From: Microlunatus flavus
Lineage (GTDB): Bacteria > Actinomycetota > Actinomycetes > Propionibacteriales > Propionibacteriaceae
Length of the DNA: 64,000 nt
Assembly (NCBI RefSeq): GCF_900110855.1
Contig: NZ_FOFA01000002.1
Coordinates: 62,001 to 126,000, forward strand
Direction of reading: 5' to 3'
Under the pieces are notes generated by a model. The model was given only the letters and a program-made list of their open reading frames with translations. It had not been told where the DNA came from and did no database searches. Both the position numbers and the translations under genes were made by a program. This document shows, in pieces, positions 25,862 through 33,794 of the stretch (within the stretch, counting starts at the first letter, position 1; each line of letters opens with the position of its first letter).

Positions 25862-25882
25862 CGTGAACGTTTCACGTATAAT
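25862..25882. promoter_or_regulatory. Palindrome CGTGAA-CGT-TTCACG abutting a TATAAT -10 box
   Basis: The 15-bp palindrome (25862-25876) is directly followed by a perfect TATAAT (25877-25882) on the plus strand. It lies between the OhrR-like gene (start 25765, minus) and the MEDS gene (start 26074, plus). It is a good candidate operator for the MarR protein, which would control itself or the plus-strand transcript. The rest of 25766-26073 holds no gene that could be recognised. Confidence 0.55.
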
Positions 25883-26073
25883 GGTGCTCGCTCGGGGACG
25901 ACCAGGTCGTCCCGTCGTTCGAGTCGGTCGGCCCGTCCTCCCGGGGGGCGAGAGTGCGTGGAGCATCAGTTCAGCGCCGTACGGGTACCGGCCGTCCTCG
26001 TGACCTTTCGTCCTCGCGTCCCGCTCGCAGAGCCGACGCCGACCCCGGTCTGACCCTCGACCGCAGGAGATCG

Positions 26074-27018
26074 ATGACGGCACTGGCACCCGTGCGCGCT
26101 CGGCAGAGCTATCGCCACGAGGCGTTCCTGTGGCGCACCCGGGCGGAGTACGTCGGGCACCTGGTGCCGTTCCTCGTCGAGGGCCTCGACGCGGGCGAGA
26201 CCGTCGTCGTCACCGCCAACGCCGAGCACGCGCGCTGGCTGCGTCACGACCTGGGCGCCCGGGCCGCCGAGGTGCGGTTCATCGACATCGACGGCATGGT
26301 GCGCAACCCGGCCCGGCTCATCCCCGCGCTCCTGGAGTTCCTCGAGGAGGCGTGCGGCCCGGGTCGTCCGGCTCGCGGGGTGGGGGAGCCGGTCTGGGCG
26401 GGGCGCAACCCCGAGGAGGTCGCCGAGGCGCAGCTCCACGAGGCGCTGCTGAACCTCGCCGTCGACCCGGACCTGCCCTTCTGGCTCATCTGCCCGTACG
26501 ACGCCGCGAACCTGCCCGAGCCGCTCCTCGGCGACGCCGGACGCAGCCACCCGGTCATCTCGACGCCCGACTCCTACCTGGGCAGCGGCAGCTACCGCGG
26601 GCGCGACCACGCGCGCGAGCTGTTCAGCGCCGACCTGCCCGAGCTCGACGTCCCCGACGCCGACCTGTGGGTGGCCGAGCAGACCCTCGACCTGGCGGCC
26701 GAGCAGGTGACCCTGCGCGCCGCGGCGGGTGACCTGCGCTCCGACCAGGTCGTCACTCTCAACGGCGTCGTGCGCGACCTCGTCGTCGACAGCGTCCGCC
26801 GCGGAGCCGAGCGCGCCCGGCTGCGCCTGTGGGACGAGCCCGATGAGCTCGTCTGCGAGGTCTCCGACCGCGTCGTCGTCGGAGACCTCCTCGTCGGCCG
26901 GCGCCCGCCGACGCGCGGACGCACGGATGCGGTCTGGTCGGCCAACCAGGTGTGCGACCTCGTCCAGGTCCGCTCGAACCTCCGCGGCACCAGCGTCCGC
27001 CTGCACCTGCGCAAGTAG
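26074..27018 (+). CDS. MEDS-domain sensory protein with RsbW-like C-terminal domain
   Basis: 314 aa. Residues about 10-175 match the MEDS (DcmR-type sensor) domain: HEAFLWRTRAEYVGHLVPFLVEGLDAGETVVVTANAEHARWLRHDLG. The C-terminal part resembles HATPase_c_3/RsbW anti-sigma kinases, but the N-box Asn is replaced (DLVVDSVRRG), so ATP binding may be lost. Such proteins are common in actinobacteria and are thought to feed sigma-factor partner switching. Start at ATG 26074 with AGGAGA upstream. No sigma factor or anti-anti-sigma gene is adjacent. Confidence 0.8.
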   Translation: MTALAPVRARQSYRHEAFLWRTRAEYVGHLVPFLVEGLDAGETVVVTANAEHARWLRHDLGARAAEVRFIDIDGMVRNPARLIPALLEFLEEACGPGRPARGVGEPVWAGRNPEEVAEAQLHEALLNLAVDPDLPFWLICPYDAANLPEPLLGDAGRSHPVISTPDSYLGSGSYRGRDHARELFSADLPELDVPDADLWVAEQTLDLAAEQVTLRAAAGDLRSDQVVTLNGVVRDLVVDSVRRGAERARLRLWDEPDELVCEVSDRVVVGDLLVGRRPPTRGRTDAVWSANQVCDLVQVRSNLRGTSVRLHLRK

Positions 27019-27037
27019 GCCGGCAGAGCGGGCAAAC

Positions 27038-27103
27038 GCTCCCTGAGCTCGTCGAAGCGGTGTCCTGAGCCTGTCGAAGGGGGCCTCGAAGAGGTTGGCG
27101 TCC
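27038..27103. repeat. Dispersed repeat, composite copy
   Basis: AACGCTCCCTGAGCTCG is followed by TCGAAGCGGTGTCCTGAGCC, then TCGAAGGGGGCCTCGAAGAG and GTTGGCGTCC. This composite (two cores with GCGGTGTCC between them) also occurs at 25237-25290 in reverse and near 17285-17340. Confidence 0.8.
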
Positions 27104-27144
27104 ACCCCAAGGCTCAGGCCTCGGGGCCTCCTCGGGTCGCCGGC

Positions 27145-27939
27145 TCAGCGGATCGTGTAGCCGCCGTCCACCACGAGGTCGGCCCCGTTGACCATGTCGG
27201 CGGCGCCGCTGGCCAGGAACAGCGCCGCCCCGGCGACCTCGCGCGGCAGCGCGAACCGGCCCACCGGGATCTCCCGCTTGGCCGCCTCGCCCTTCTCACC
27301 CGCCCAGGCCTTGCGCCCGAGGTCGGTGAGCACGACGGTCGGCGAGATCGAGTTCGCGGTGACGCCGCGCCCGGCCCACTCCGTCGCCAGCACCCGGGTC
27401 AGCCCGAGGACGCCCGCCTTGGAGGCGCAGTACGCCGCGTGCTCCAGCAGCCCCACGGTCGCCGCCTGCGAGGCCAGGTTGATCACCTTGCCGCGGCCGG
27501 CCGCCAGCATGTGCCGCCCGACGGCCTGGCTCATGTAGAAGGTGCCGGAGAGGTTCACGGCGAGCGTCCGTTCCCAGGCCCGCGTGCTCAGGTCCTCGGC
27601 CGGCGCCAGGTCGACGATGCCGGCGCTGTTGACGAGCACGTCGACCCGGCCCGCGAGCTCGACGGCCCGGTCGGCCGCGGCCTGCGCCGACGCCTGGTCC
27701 GACACGTCGCAGCCGAGCCCGAGGGCGTCGCGGCCGAGCTGCTCGGCCCGCCGCTGCGAGACCTCGGCGTCCAGGTCCACGACGACGACCCGCGCGCCCG
27801 CGTCGGCGAACACGTCCGCGATCGCCGAGCCGATGCCCGAGGCGGCGCCGGTCACGAGCGCGACGCGGCCGTCGAGCCGGAACGTCAGGTCGACCTCGGG
27901 CTCGGCGTCACCCTGCGAGGTCGTGGTGGTCGTGCTCAC
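27145..27939 (-). CDS. SDR oxidoreductase, last gene of block B operon
   Basis: 264 aa. TGAASGIG cofactor motif, NSAG, catalytic Ser in NLASQAAT and YCASKAG with Tyr/Lys; C-terminus NGADLVVDGGYTIR. GTG start at 27939 overlaps the MFS stop (GTGA). By its operon (HDH-like enzyme, SDR, aldolase, MFS, SDR) it should act on a polyol- or hydroxyacid-type intermediate. In the known DHPS pathway two SDRs (HpsO/HpsP) cooperate with an HDH-like enzyme; the parallel is suggestive, not proof. Confidence 0.88.
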   Translation of the reverse strand: MSTTTTTSQGDAEPEVDLTFRLDGRVALVTGAASGIGSAIADVFADAGARVVVVDLDAEVSQRRAEQLGRDALGLGCDVSDQASAQAAADRAVELAGRVDVLVNSAGIVDLAPAEDLSTRAWERTLAVNLSGTFYMSQAVGRHMLAAGRGKVINLASQAATVGLLEHAAYCASKAGVLGLTRVLATEWAGRGVTANSISPTVVLTDLGRKAWAGEKGEAAKREIPVGRFALPREVAGAALFLASGAADMVNGADLVVDGGYTIR

Positions 27940-29201
27940 GCGTGCTCCTGACCCGGGCCGTCGGTGTCGGCGGTCCCGTCGCGATGGATCATGCCATCGC
28001 CCGGACGGCGCAGCGCGCGGGCGAGCACCAGGGCCACCAGCATGAGCGCGAGCACGAGCCACAGCGCGTTCAGCAGGCCGACCGACTCCGACACGAAGCC
28101 GATGGCCGGCGGACCGCCGAGGTTGGCCAGGTAGCCGATGGAGGCGACGACGCTGACCCGGGCGGCGGGGTTCGGGCCGCTGTCGGCCGCGGCGGACATG
28201 CCGAGCGGAAAGCCCAGCGACACCCCGAACGCCCAGAGCACGATGCCGACCAGGACGAGCCACACGGGCCCGGCGAGGATGAACGCCAGCAGCCCGGCCA
28301 CGCCCAGCGCGGTGGTGAGCTGCACGGCCCGCACCCGGCCGATCCGGTCGACCAGCGGGCCGCCGGCGACGCGGGCGACCGTCTCGCTCGCGGCGAAGGC
28401 GGCGAAGAACAGGGCGGCGACGGCGTCGGTCTGGCGATGGCCGTCGCGTACGGCCAGGGTCAGCCAGCTGTTCGCCGTCCCCTCGCCGAGCTCGACGCCC
28501 AGCATCACGACGCCGATCAGCAGGAGCCGCGCGTCGCTCCAGCCGCGCAGCCAGGTGCGGATCCGCACGGCGACCGGCTCCCGCTCGGACGCGGCGCCCG
28601 CGGGCTCGCGCACGGGGACGAACCGGGTAGCGACGACCCCGGCCGTCGCAATCAGGACGGCCTCGCCCAGGAACTGCCACTGCAGCGCGATCCCGAGGGC
28701 GGCGCAGCCCGCGCCGATGCCGGCCCCCACGATCGCCCCGGCCGACCAGGCGGCGTGCATGAGCGGCATCCAGGTGCGGCCGGCCGCCCGTTCGACCTCG
28801 GCGCCGTCGACGTTGATCATGACGTCGACCGACCCGATGGCGAACCCCACGAGGACGAAGCCGAGCGTGGTCACCACGACCGAGTGGGCCAGCCCGGCGC
28901 CGGTCCCGATGACCGCGACCGCGGCGGCGATGAGCCAGAGCATGGTGCCGATGCCGCGGCGCGAACCCAGCCGGGCGAGCAGCGGGGCCGCGACGCTCAG
29001 TCCGCCGACCGACCCAACGGTCACGCCGGCCAGGACCAGCCCGATGGCCGCGTTGTCGACGCCGAGGTCGGCGCGGAGCTGCGGGAGCCGTGGACCCCAC
29101 GTCGACACCGCGATGCCGCCGATCGCGAAGGCCGTCATGATCGCGTTCCGCCAGCGGCGGATCGTCCGGGCGTCGAGGGGGACCGTCTGCACGAGCGCCA
29201 C
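27936..29201 (-). CDS. Major facilitator superfamily transporter, block B
   Basis: 421 aa with about 12 hydrophobic segments in two halves separated by a charged loop (VPVREPAGAASEREPVAVRIRTWL). Typical MFS spots are RLGSRRGIG between helices 2 and 3 and RIGRVRAVQ in the second half. It probably carries the block B substrate or a product across the membrane. Its stop overlaps the following SDR start. Confidence 0.88.
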   Translation of the reverse strand: MALVQTVPLDARTIRRWRNAIMTAFAIGGIAVSTWGPRLPQLRADLGVDNAAIGLVLAGVTVGSVGGLSVAAPLLARLGSRRGIGTMLWLIAAAVAVIGTGAGLAHSVVVTTLGFVLVGFAIGSVDVMINVDGAEVERAAGRTWMPLMHAAWSAGAIVGAGIGAGCAALGIALQWQFLGEAVLIATAGVVATRFVPVREPAGAASEREPVAVRIRTWLRGWSDARLLLIGVVMLGVELGEGTANSWLTLAVRDGHRQTDAVAALFFAAFAASETVARVAGGPLVDRIGRVRAVQLTTALGVAGLLAFILAGPVWLVLVGIVLWAFGVSLGFPLGMSAAADSGPNPAARVSVVASIGYLANLGGPPAIGFVSESVGLLNALWLVLALMLVALVLARALRRPGDGMIHRDGTADTDGPGQEHA

Positions 29202-29266
29202 ATCGGCAGCCTATGGGTCTTCCACCGCGGGGGCCGGGCTGTCCGGCAGCCCGCACGGCCGGCGGA

Positions 29267-30016
29267 TCAGGAGCGGGCGCCCCGCAGCTCGGCGAGGTGG
29301 GCCATGACCGTAGCCGTGAGGTTGTAGACGACCAGCCGGGCGCCGTCGGCGAACGAACGCTCGGCCGCCTCGCGGCTGTTCACGATGTCCATCCGCAGCT
29401 TTGTCTGCGCCGCGAGCTCGTCGTGCACGCGCCGCACCTGCTCGGCGTGCGGCGGGTCGTCCGGCGTGCTCGACGCCGCCAGGTCGGCGACGCCGACCAT
29501 GCTCCCGTCGAGCCGTTCGGTGCCCACGACGGCCTCGACCGCGCGCACGCCCTCGGGCGACTCGATCATCCCGAAGACCAGCGTCTCCGCCAGCGCCCGC
29601 TGCTTGTGCTCGTCCGCGCCCACCAGCCCGAAGCGCCCCGAGCGGCCGTACGTCGCGAAGCCGCGGTGCCCGTACGGCGGGTAGTGCGCCGAGTCGACCA
29701 GCGCCGCCGCCTGCTCGGGGGTGTCGACGTGCGGGGCCACGACGCCCTGGGCGCCGGCGTCGAGGGCGCGGAGGACCAGGGCGGGTTCGGCGGAACCGAC
29801 GCGCACCAGCACCGGGACCCCGTGCACGGCCGCGAAGGCGATGTGGCGCCGCAGCTCGACGACGTCGGCCGGCCCGTGCTCGCCGTCGAGGAGCACGAAG
29901 TCGAAGCCCGCCACCGCGACCATCTCGACGAGCTCCTCGCCGGGCACGCGCAGCAGCGCGCCGAGGACGCGCTCGCCCGCGTCGAGGCGCGCCTTCAGGC
30001 TCGGCACCGCGCTCAC
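29267..30016 (-). CDS. HpcH/HpaI family aldolase, block B
   Basis: 249 aa class II pyruvate-type aldolase. Visible are FVLLDGEHGP (Asp/Glu for metal), VLVRVGSAEPALVLRALDAGAQGVVAPHVDTPEQA, ESPEGVRAVEAVVG and VGVADLAAS. Members split 2-keto-3-deoxy-acids or 4-hydroxy-2-oxo-acids into pyruvate and an aldehyde. GTG start at 30016 overlaps the SDR stop. Its presence implies that the block B pathway forms, or cleaves, a C-C bond next to a 2-oxo-acid. Confidence 0.88.
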   Translation of the reverse strand: MSAVPSLKARLDAGERVLGALLRVPGEELVEMVAVAGFDFVLLDGEHGPADVVELRRHIAFAAVHGVPVLVRVGSAEPALVLRALDAGAQGVVAPHVDTPEQAAALVDSAHYPPYGHRGFATYGRSGRFGLVGADEHKQRALAETLVFGMIESPEGVRAVEAVVGTERLDGSMVGVADLAASSTPDDPPHAEQVRRVHDELAAQTKLRMDIVNSREAAERSFADGARLVVYNLTATVMAHLAELRGARS

Positions 30017-30771
30017 GCGACCATCCCGCCCGACAGGTCGACGTCGGCGCCGGTCATGCCCGGCATGGCGAGCATCGCCACGACCGCGGCGCCGACCTCG
30101 TCCTCGGTGACCATGCGCTGCAGCGCCGAGCGCGACACGAAGGCCTGCTCGGCCTCGGCGTACGAGGAGCCGGTGCGCTCGGCCTCGAGGCGGAAGTTCC
30201 GGTCCATGCGCTCGCCCTGCACCGGGCCGGGGGAGAGGCTGTTGACGTTCACACCCGAGGGTCCCACCTCGAAGGCGAGCGTCGAGGTGAGCCCGATGAC
30301 CGCCATCTTCGACGCCGTGTACGGGGTGCGGCGCGCGAGCGGGCGCTTGCCCGACACCGACGCCAGGTTGATCACGTCCCCCGCACCACGCGCCACCATC
30401 GCCGGCAGGAACGCCCGGCACATCAGGAACACCCCGCGCACGTTGACGTCGAACACCTCGTCCCACGCGTCCACGTCGATCTCCGTCAGCGGTGCGACCG
30501 GCCCGGCGATGCCGGCGTTGTTCACGAGGATCGACACCTCGACGTCGCTCAGCGCATCGGCGAGCGCGGCGACGGAGTCCGGGTCGGCGACGTCGCAGAC
30601 GCGCCACGACACCCGCTCACCCAGCTCCTCGGACAGGGCGGCGAGCGGTTCGGCCCGCCGCCCGGCGACGACCACTGAAGCGCCGGCCCCGTGCAGCGCC
30701 CGCGCGATCGCCGCCCCGAGCCCGGTCCCGCCGCCCGTGACGAGCGCCATCCGCCCGTCGAGCGCGCTCAT
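30013..30771 (-). CDS. SDR oxidoreductase, block B
   Basis: 252 aa. TGGGTGLGAAIARAL, NNAG, NLASVSGKRP and YTASK supply cofactor and catalytic residues. It is second in the operon, 100 bp behind the HDH-like gene with a repeat copy in the gap, and overlaps the aldolase start (GTGA). Probable role: dehydrogenation of a hydroxyl group before aldol cleavage. Confidence 0.88.
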   Translation of the reverse strand: MSALDGRMALVTGGGTGLGAAIARALHGAGASVVVAGRRAEPLAALSEELGERVSWRVCDVADPDSVAALADALSDVEVSILVNNAGIAGPVAPLTEIDVDAWDEVFDVNVRGVFLMCRAFLPAMVARGAGDVINLASVSGKRPLARRTPYTASKMAVIGLTSTLAFEVGPSGVNVNSLSPGPVQGERMDRNFRLEAERTGSSYAEAEQAFVSRSALQRMVTEDEVGAAVVAMLAMPGMTGADVDLSGGMVA

Positions 30772-30797
30772 CGGGCGACCGAGGGGGAACGCAAGAA

Positions 30798-30860
30798 CGC
30801 TCCCTGAGCCAGGAACGCTCCCTGAGCTTGTCGAAGGGCCTCGAAGAGGTCAGCGTTCTT
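30798..30860. repeat. Dispersed repeat inside the block B operon
   Basis: A partial copy AACGCTCCCTGAGCC is followed by a full unit AACGCTCCCTGAGCTTG, TCGAAGGGCCTCGAAGAG, GTCAGCGTT. This is the cleanest single unit and shows the AACGC...GCGTT inverted ends. It lies between the HDH-like and SDR genes and could form an intra-operon hairpin. Confidence 0.85.
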
Positions 30861-30871
30861 GAACAAGCAGC

Positions 30872-32218
30872 TCACGCCTGCCCGGCACCCTCGAGCGGGC
30901 TCACGAACCTGGCCTTGGCCTCGTCGATCCACGGGTACGAGTCTCCGAGGAACTGGGCCGCGCGCACGTCACCGGAACGGGCGTGCCCCTCGAACAGCTC
31001 TACGCGCGCCGCGCGGCCGCAGACCCGGCCGAGCTCGCCGCTCGTCTCGGTGTTGCGGACCTCCTGGTAGGTGACGGTCCGCAGGTACTTCCCGACCCAG
31101 AGCCCGCCGGTGTAGCGGGCGGCGCCGAGCGTGGGGAGCACGTGGTTGGTGCCGATGACCTTGTCGCCGTAGGAGACGCAGGTGTTCTCCCCGAGGAAGA
31201 GCGCGCCGTAGTGGTGCATCTGCTCCAGCGCCAGCCGCGGCTCGGCGGTCAGGACCTGCACGTGTTCCGAGGCGAACTCGTCGGCCACCGCGTACGCCTC
31301 GTCGAGGTCGTCGACGACGATCACCTGGCCGTAGTCGTTCCACGCCGGACCGGCGTAGTCCGCGGTCGGCATCCCGGGCAGGATCGCGTCCACGTGGGCG
31401 ATGGCCTCGCGCCCGACCCGCTCGCTCGTCGTGATGAGGATCGCGGGCGACTCCGGGCCGTGCTCGGCCTGCGACAGCAGGTCGACCGCGACCGTGAACG
31501 GGTCGGCCTCGTCGTCGGCGACGATGAGGATCTCGGTCGGGCCGGCGAACAGGTCGATGCCCACCTCGCCGAACAGCTGCCGCTTGGCCTCCGCGACGTA
31601 CGCGTTGCCCGGGCCGGCGATGAGGTCGACGCGGCCCATCGTCTCGGTGCCGATCGCCATCGCCGCGACGGCCTGCACGCCGCCGAGGATCCAGATCTCG
31701 TCCGCGCCGGCCAGGTGCATCGCCGCCACCGTGGCCGCCGGGATCTCACCGCGGATCGGCGGGGTGCACGCCACGACACGGGGGACGCCGGCGACCTTGG
31801 CGGTCACGATCGTCATGTGGGCCGAGGCGGTCAGCGGGTACTTGCCGCCGGGCACGTACGCGCCCACCGCCTGGATCGGCAGGTGCTTCTGCCCGAGGAA
31901 CACGCCGGGCAGGGTCTCGACCTCGACGTCGGCCATCGACGCGAGCTGGACCTTCGCGAAGCCGCGCACCTGCTCCTGCACGAACACGATGTCGGCGATG
32001 ACCTGGTCGTCGAGCGTGCCCATGATCTCCTGCACACGCTCGGCGCTGAGCCGGAAGCTCTCGGGGCTCCAGCGGTCGAACTGCTCGGAGTACGCCCGCA
32101 CCGCCTCGTCACCACGGTTGCGGAGGTCGCCGATGATCTGCTCGACGCGGACCCGCACGTCCTCCTGCGCGGTGTCGGCGAAGGACTTGGTCCGCCCGGT
32201 CTTCAGCGGTGTGCGCAC
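30872..32218 (-). CDS. Histidinol-dehydrogenase-family oxidoreductase, block B
   Basis: 448 aa. HisD fold with AVGAYVPGGKYPLTASAHM, LGGVQAVAAMAIG, Zn ligands in LSQAEHGPESP, SYGDKVIGTNHVLPT and FEGHARSGDV. The sequence is closer to the catabolic HpsN branch by context than to HisD. GTG start at 32218 with AAGGAG four nt upstream; longer frames upstream run through the promoter. First gene of the block B minus-strand operon and paralog of 19645-20970. Confidence 0.87.
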   Translation of the reverse strand: MRTPLKTGRTKSFADTAQEDVRVRVEQIIGDLRNRGDEAVRAYSEQFDRWSPESFRLSAERVQEIMGTLDDQVIADIVFVQEQVRGFAKVQLASMADVEVETLPGVFLGQKHLPIQAVGAYVPGGKYPLTASAHMTIVTAKVAGVPRVVACTPPIRGEIPAATVAAMHLAGADEIWILGGVQAVAAMAIGTETMGRVDLIAGPGNAYVAEAKRQLFGEVGIDLFAGPTEILIVADDEADPFTVAVDLLSQAEHGPESPAILITTSERVGREAIAHVDAILPGMPTADYAGPAWNDYGQVIVVDDLDEAYAVADEFASEHVQVLTAEPRLALEQMHHYGALFLGENTCVSYGDKVIGTNHVLPTLGAARYTGGLWVGKYLRTVTYQEVRNTETSGELGRVCGRAARVELFEGHARSGDVRAAQFLGDSYPWIDEAKARFVSPLEGAGQA

Positions 32219-32263
32219 GGTGCTCCTTGTTCGAGGTCCGCCGCAGTGTCGGGGGTGCTGCGG

Positions 32264-32273
32264 CATACGTATG
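32264..32273. promoter_or_regulatory. CATACGTATG palindrome between the block B operon and the LacI gene
   Basis: A perfect 10-bp palindrome in the 188-bp divergent gap, 46 bp before the HDH-like GTG and 134 bp before the LacI GTG. It contains the ATACGTAT core found twice in block A. LacI-family operators are usually palindromes with a central CG, as here. Confidence 0.65.
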
Positions 32274-32406
32274 TTGCGAGTAGACACGAGTTGTCGGCCA
32301 GGGTCAAGGCGACGGGGCCGCGCACAGGTTAGGCTGCCCACGCCCGGGTAGGGAGCTGCCGTCACGGACGGTGCCGGCGTGAGCCGGCGGACGAGAGAGA
32401 CCGAGG

Positions 32407-33414
32407 GTGGTCACCAGCCACGACGTCGCGCGCCTGGCGGGAGTCAGCCAGCCGACGGTGTCGCGCGCCCTACGGGACAGCCCCAAGGTCTCCGCGCTCA
32501 CCCGCAAGAAGGTCCGCGACGCCGCGAACGCGCTCGGCTACGTGCCCAGCGACACCGGCCGGGCGCTGTCGGTCGGCCGCACACATCGGGTCGGGCTGCT
32601 CGTCACCGACCTGACGAACCAGTTCTACACGCACACGATCGCGCCCATGCACCACGCGCTGGAGGCGCTCGGCTACCAGCTCGTGCTGCTCACCGAGGAG
32701 GGCGACTCCGACCGCGTCGCCGACCGGCTGCTCTCCACCTCGCTCGACGGCGCGCTGCTCGCGACCACCGCGACCGACTCGCTCCTCCCCGTACGGCTGC
32801 GCGACCGCGGGCTGCCCTTCGTCTACTTCAACCGCCGCGCGACGACGGTCGAGGCCGACTCGGTCGAGGTCGAGGCGCGGAGCGGCATGCGCGAGCTGAC
32901 CGAGCGCGTGCTCGACCTCGGCCACCGCCGCATCGGCGCCGTGCTCGGCCCCGTCAACGCCAGCACCGCGTCCAACCGCGAGCTGGTCCTCCGTGAGCGC
33001 CTTGCCCTGCGCGGGCTCGAGCTGCCCGAGGAGCTCGCCCAGCGCGGCGGCTTCGACTTCGAGACCGGGTTCTCCGGCGCCAAGCACCTGCTCGAGCTCG
33101 ACGAGCCGCCGACCGTGATCGTGTGCGCCAACGACGTCGTCGCGTACGGGGCCTTCAACGCCGCGCGCTCCCTGGGCCGCGACGTGCCCGGCGAGGTGTC
33201 GATCGTCGGCTTCGACGACCTGCCCGAGACCCGCTGGCCCCTGCTGCAGATCACCACGGTCGCCTTCGACCTCGAGGCCATGGCCCGCCGAGGCGCCGCC
33301 CTCCTGGTCGACCGCATGCGCGCCGGCGCCTCCGAGCCCTACCGCCACGAGTGGTTCCCCAGCCACCTCGTCGAGCGCGCGACCCTGGGCCCGGTCCCGG
33401 CCAACGCCCCCTGA
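32407..33414 (+). CDS. LacI family transcriptional regulator of block A/B
   Basis: 335 aa. N-terminal HTH with SHDVARLAGVSQPTVSRALRDSPKVS and the hinge region LGYVPSDTGRALSVGRT. The periplasmic-binding-like effector domain ends with SIVGFDDLPETRWPLLQITTVAFD. It is divergent from the HDH-like operon with a CATACGTATG site between, so auto- and operon control are likely. Start GTG at 32407. The C-terminus ...VPANAP stops at a TGA that belongs to the downstream repeat. Confidence 0.9.
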   Translation: MVTSHDVARLAGVSQPTVSRALRDSPKVSALTRKKVRDAANALGYVPSDTGRALSVGRTHRVGLLVTDLTNQFYTHTIAPMHHALEALGYQLVLLTEEGDSDRVADRLLSTSLDGALLATTATDSLLPVRLRDRGLPFVYFNRRATTVEADSVEVEARSGMRELTERVLDLGHRRIGAVLGPVNASTASNRELVLRERLALRGLELPEELAQRGGFDFETGFSGAKHLLELDEPPTVIVCANDVVAYGAFNAARSLGRDVPGEVSIVGFDDLPETRWPLLQITTVAFDLEAMARRGAALLVDRMRAGASEPYRHEWFPSHLVERATLGPVPANAP

Positions 33415-33622
33415 GCCTGTCGAAGGGTAGGAACGCTCCCCGAGCGCGCCTGAGGGTGAGGAACGCTCCCTGAGCTTGTCGAAGGGCCAGGACGCTCCCT
33501 GAGCTTGTCGAAGGGCCAGGACGCTCCCTGAGCTTGTCGAAGGGCCAGGACGCTCCCTGAGCTTGTCGAAGGGCTAGGACGCTCCCTGAGCTTGTCGAAG
33601 GGCCTCGAAGAGGTTGGCGTCT
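33403..33622. repeat. Dispersed repeats with a 29-bp tandem array
   Basis: From 33403 degenerate copies lead into a tandem array (about 33452-33610) of 29-bp units, each GACGCTCCCTGAGCTTG plus TCGAAGGGCCAG; about four units are nearly identical. The last one extends into CCTCGAAGAGGTTGGCGTC, the full unit end. The array starts at the stop codon of the LacI gene. The rest of the gap to 33794 holds the promoter of the next operon. Confidence 0.85.
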
Positions 33623-33748
33623 CCCGACCCCGCCGCACCTCGGCAGCCACAACTCCGCCCGACGAACCCTTCACTTCCCCGAACCCCCTCGTGCCGGATG
33701 CGTCACATTCGCGAACACTCGGCGTCCAGCCCTCGACGCATCCAATGC

Positions 33749-33756
33749 ATACGCAT
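33749..33756. promoter_or_regulatory. ATACGCAT, one-base variant of the shared operator, upstream of the NTF2-like gene
   Basis: The site reads GCATACGCATAC and lies 39 bp before the ATG at 33795. It differs by one base from ATACGTAT. It would place the plus-strand half of block B under the same regulator. Confidence 0.45.
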
Positions 33757-33794
33757 ACACTCCTGCTCGAAGGCAACCCACAGGAGGATTTCTC

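Noticed and set aside
27145-32218. Block B as a complete DHPS (sulfopropanediol) pathway
   Set aside because: HDH-like, SDR and MFS genes fit, but no sulfolactate sulfo-lyase or sulfite exporter is present, and the aldolase, bicupin and nitrilase are not part of it. Kept only as an analogy.
33452-33612. 29-bp direct repeats as a CRISPR array
   Set aside because: Units follow without unique spacers, the same unit is dispersed over the window, and there are no cas genes.
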